NCBI RefSeq assembly: GCF_900604535.1
Contig: NZ_UWOT01000004.1
Location: 124,001-188,000, forward strand
Direction of reading: 5' to 3'
DNA length: 64,000 nucleotides
Source: Romboutsia_E sp900604535
GTDB lineage: Bacteria > Bacillota > Clostridia > Peptostreptococcales > Peptostreptococcaceae
A program made the translations under genes and the position numbers. Shown here piece after piece: positions 61,525 to 64,000 of the stretch; the first letter of the stretch is position 1; the number at the start of each line of letters is the position of its first letter. The notes under the pieces were generated by a model. It saw nothing but the letters and a program-made list of their open reading frames with translations, was not told where the DNA came from and ran no database searches.

Positions 61525-62157
61525 TTATTTTCCTAAAGCAATCTCTACCTTTTTAAATACTTCATCACAAATTTTAACTCCATCTTCTATAAGTTCTTTC
61601 ATTTCCGCATTGACTTTATTTATGTATTCTTGATCTTTTATAGAGTTAACATTTATAACAACGTTTAACTCTGCTCCAAGTATAGCAGCTCTTAAACATT
61701 GAACTCCTACTCCTACATCACTTATAGCAAGTCTAGATCCTTTATCAACTAATTCTTCATGTAATTTTATTGCCTTATAACATGCTCTTACTATATTTAT
61801 AGGAACTTCACATGCAACCTTTAAGGCTTTTTGCATAGTTTCTTCCTTTATTTTCTTTTCTTCATCAGTTGATGTAGGAAGTCCATAAGCTTGAGATAGT
61901 GGATAAAATCCTTCTGCATCTTTGTCTATCATTTCCAATAAATCTTTTTCTAGTTCTGATGCTTTATTTAATATTTCTTTTACACTATCTTCATATTCTG
62001 CATACTTCTTTTTACCTATAGTAAGGTTACATACCATACTACCTAAAGCCATACCAACTGCTCCAACTAAAGCTGATGCACCTCCACCACCTGGAACTGG
62101 TGCTTTAGAAGCTAGAACTTCTACAAATTCTCCACAAGTTTTTCCTGATATACTCAT
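61525..62157 (-). CDS. fchA: Methenyltetrahydrofolate cyclohydrolase
   Basis: 210 residues, formiminotransferase-cyclodeaminase fold. APVPGGGGASALVGAVGMALGSMVCNLTIGKKKY begins at residue 16 (landmarks PVPGGGGASAL, MVCNLTIGKKKY). Converts methenyl-THF and formyl-THF. Ribosome binding site TAGGGGGAA. Confidence 0.93.
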   Translation of the reverse strand: MSISGKTCGEFVEVLASKAPVPGGGGASALVGAVGMALGSMVCNLTIGKKKYAEYEDSVKEILNKASELEKDLLEMIDKDAEGFYPLSQAYGLPTSTDEEKKIKEETMQKALKVACEVPINIVRACYKAIKLHEELVDKGSRLAISDVGVGVQCLRAAILGAELNVVINVNSIKDQEYINKVNAEMKELIEDGVKICDEVFKKVEIALGK

Positions 62158-62196
62158 TAAAATTCCCCCTAATTCTACAAAAGGTCTCTATTTTAA

Positions 62197-62225
62197 TTAA
62201 GGTAGTACCAAATGTACTACCTTAA
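62197..62225 (-). other. Perfect hairpin between fhs and fchA
   Basis: TTAAGGTAGTAC pairs with GTACTACCTTAA (12 base pairs). Only weak U content follows, so it may act as partial terminator or RNase site to raise fhs over downstream genes. Confidence 0.55.
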
Positions 62226-62244
62226 CCTATGTTCTTATCAAGTA

Positions 62245-63921
62245 CTAGAATAATCCAGATATTACTCCATTCTCATCAACATCTATTTTTTCAGCTGCTG
62301 GAACTTTTGGAAGACCTGGCATTTTCATTATTGCACCAGTTAAAGCAACTATAAATCCAGCACCAGCTGAAACAGTTAATTGTCTAACTGTTATTCTAAA
62401 TCCTGTTGGTCTACCTAGTTTAGTTTGATCATCTGTTAAAGAATATTGAGTTTTAGCCATACATATAGGCATTTTTCCAAATCCTAAACTTTCTAATCTA
62501 TCTAATTCTTTTTTAGCTTGAGGTGTAAAGTCAACACCATCAGCGCCATATATCTTAGTAGCTATTGCATTTATTTTTTCTTCTATACTTAAATCATCTT
62601 CGTAGCAGAATTGGAATTCATTTGGTTCACTAGTTAATCTAATAATTTCTTTAGCTAACTCTATTCCACCTTCTCCACCTTTTGCCCAAACTTGAGATAG
62701 TGCTACATTAACGCCTAGTTCCTTACATTTCTCTCTTACTAAGTTAACCTCTGGTTCTGTGTCTGTTGGAAATTCATTTATAGCAACAACCGCCGGTAAT
62801 TTATATACTTGAGTTATATTTTCAACATGTTTTAATAGGTTTGGAAGTCCTGCTTCAAGAGCTTCTAAATTTTCTTTATTTAATTGATCTTTTGGAACTC
62901 CACCATTATATTTTAAAGCTCTAACTGTAGCAACGATTATAACTGCATCTGGTTTTAAATCTGCCATTCTACATTTTATATCTAAGAATTTTTCAGCACC
63001 TAAATCTGCACCAAATCCTCCTTCTGTTACTACATAATCTGCAAAATGCATAGCCATTCTTGTAGCTATAACTGAGTTACATCCATGTGCAATATTTGCA
63101 AATGGTCCACCATGAACAAATGCAGGTGTTCCTTCTAAAGTTTGAACTAAATTTGGTTTTAATGCATCTTTTAATAAAGCAGCCATTGCACCATTAGCTT
63201 TTAGTTGTCCTGCAGTTACAGGCTCCCCTTGGAAATTATATCCTACTATAATTCTTCCAAGTCTTTCTTTTAAGTCTGTTATATCACTAGCTAGACAGAA
63301 AGCAGCCATTACCTCAGAAGCAACAGTTATATCAAATCCATCTTGTCTAGCTACACCATCAGCTCTAACACCAAGTCCATCAACAATATTTCTAAGTTGT
63401 CTATCATTCATGTCAACACATCTTCTCCAAGTTATACTTCTTGAATCTATTCCTAATTCATTTCCTTGATGTATATGATTATCTAACATTGCAGCTAATA
63501 AGTTATTTGCAGCTCCTATAGCATGGAAATCTCCAGTAAAATGTAAATTTATATCTTCCATTGGAACAACTTGCGCATATCCTCCACCTGCTGCTCCTCC
63601 TTTAATACCAAATACAGGTCCTAAAGATGGCTCTCTTAAAGCAACTAATACATTTTCACCTAACTTAGCTAATCCATCTGCAACACCTATTGTTGTTGTA
63701 GTTTTTCCTTCTCCTGCAGGAGTTGGATTTATAGCTGTAGTTAATATTAACTTAGCCTTTTTACCACCATTATCTCTTTTAAGTAAGTTATAATCCACTT
63801 TAGCTTTATACTTACCATATAATTCTATATCATCTTCTTCTAACCCTAATTTTTTTGCTATTTCTCTTATATCTTGAGGTTGTGCTTCTTGTGCAATTTC
63901 AATATCAGATTTAAATCCCAT
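62245..63921 (-). CDS. fhs: Formate-tetrahydrofolate ligase
   Basis: 558 residues; ATP-dependent formyl-THF synthesis, the entry of formate into the methyl branch. Nucleotide loop INPTPAGEGKTTTTIGVADG, then EPSLGPVFGIKGGAAGGGYAQVVPMEDINLHFTGD (landmarks SLGPVFGIKGGAAGGGYAQV, DINLHFTGD). Size is standard. First gene of the operon inside this window. Formate can come from PflB. Confidence 0.97.
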   Translation of the reverse strand: MGFKSDIEIAQEAQPQDIREIAKKLGLEEDDIELYGKYKAKVDYNLLKRDNGGKKAKLILTTAINPTPAGEGKTTTTIGVADGLAKLGENVLVALREPSLGPVFGIKGGAAGGGYAQVVPMEDINLHFTGDFHAIGAANNLLAAMLDNHIHQGNELGIDSRSITWRRCVDMNDRQLRNIVDGLGVRADGVARQDGFDITVASEVMAAFCLASDITDLKERLGRIIVGYNFQGEPVTAGQLKANGAMAALLKDALKPNLVQTLEGTPAFVHGGPFANIAHGCNSVIATRMAMHFADYVVTEGGFGADLGAEKFLDIKCRMADLKPDAVIIVATVRALKYNGGVPKDQLNKENLEALEAGLPNLLKHVENITQVYKLPAVVAINEFPTDTEPEVNLVREKCKELGVNVALSQVWAKGGEGGIELAKEIIRLTSEPNEFQFCYEDDLSIEEKINAIATKIYGADGVDFTPQAKKELDRLESLGFGKMPICMAKTQYSLTDDQTKLGRPTGFRITVRQLTVSAGAGFIVALTGAIMKMPGLPKVPAAEKIDVDENGVISGLF

Positions 63922-63959
63922 AATTGAATCCTCCCCATAAATTTTAATTTTATTTTAAT

Positions 63960-63975
63960 ACACTTATGTAAGTGT
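63960..63975. promoter_or_regulatory. 16-base palindrome upstream of fhs
   Basis: ACACTTATGTAAGTGT lies about 40 bases before the fhs start. It could be an operator or a small intercistronic hairpin. The sequence upstream of it is outside the window. Confidence 0.35.
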
Positions 63976-64000
63976 TTATAAACTTAATTGCTTCTTACTT

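Noticed and set aside
1..64000. CRISPR arrays, insertion sequences, prophage or integrase genes
   Set aside because: No regularly spaced direct repeats, transposase or phage genes were seen. Composition is uniform, so there is no clear sign of recent transfer.

Overview
The window is AT-rich chromosomal DNA from an anaerobic, spore-forming Firmicute, most likely an acetogenic member of the Peptostreptococcaceae (Clostridioides/Terrisporobacter-like). The evidence is a spoIIAA-spoIIAB-sigF operon, a complete run of Wood-Ljungdahl genes from formate-THF ligase to acetyl-CoA synthase, pyruvate formate-lyase, strong GGGGGA or AGGAGG ribosome binding sites, and no plasmid, phage or insertion-sequence genes. 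The genus is inferred from gene content and order only.

Layout. 1-1.9 kb: sporulation genes (start of a probable spoVAA, sigF, spoIIAB, spoIIAA with a good sigma-H promoter). 1.9-6.8 kb: molybdopterin oxidoreductase, cold-shock type DEAD-box helicase, Ca2+/Na+ exchanger. 7.2-10.6 kb: pflB and pflA, which share a TTTTGTATACAAAA-type palindrome upstream. 10.7-13.8 kb: DUF975 membrane protein, thiI and its cysteine desulfurase. 13.8-14.6 kb: two tandem, related small-RNA genes with C-rich single-stranded seeds. 14.6-22.3 kb: asparaginase, then a sugar region (secreted GH16 glucanase, GH4 phospho-glucosidase, PTS EIICB, ChbG-like deacetylase, RpiR regulator). 22.4-26 kb: a polar amino-acid ABC operon behind a T-box leader that has one Stem I but two antiterminator/terminator modules. 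26-34.3 kb: UvrD-like helicase, RNase H-like exonuclease, NhaP and ClC transporters, a MATE pump with a MerR-type promoter and a MerR regulator. 34.5-49.5 kb: a metal-supply region (Nik-type ABC importer, two paralogous SAM methyltransferases, tRNA-Ser, PHP phosphatase, FecBCD-type ABC importer with a His-rich ATPase tail, His-rich protein, DUF3842, CooT-like protein, corrinoid-protein activator). 49.7-64 kb: a Zn alcohol dehydrogenase, then the Wood-Ljungdahl operon read leftwards: fhs-fchA-folD-metV-metF-lpd-cooC-acsD-acsC-acsE-acsB-gcvH.

How the parts fit. Acetyl-CoA synthase and CO dehydrogenase need nickel, and the corrinoid iron-sulfur protein needs cobalamin and ATP-driven reductive activation. 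The 34-49 kb block appears to supply the metal, its chaperones and the activator. The two large Wood-Ljungdahl proteins missing here (CODH and its partner) may lie just upstream, beyond 64 kb.

The most interesting signal is an RNA motif in the metal region. Four leaders (before two methyltransferases, the FecB-type operon and the cooT operon) each carry a small hairpin with the same seven-base loop CAUGAAG but different stem sequences that still pair. Each is followed at once by an intrinsic terminator, and in at least three the terminator re-uses motif bases. I do not recognise it as a known riboswitch class. Other strong leads are the twin small RNAs, the partly duplicated T-box, and a chbG gene whose start codon appears to be AUC.
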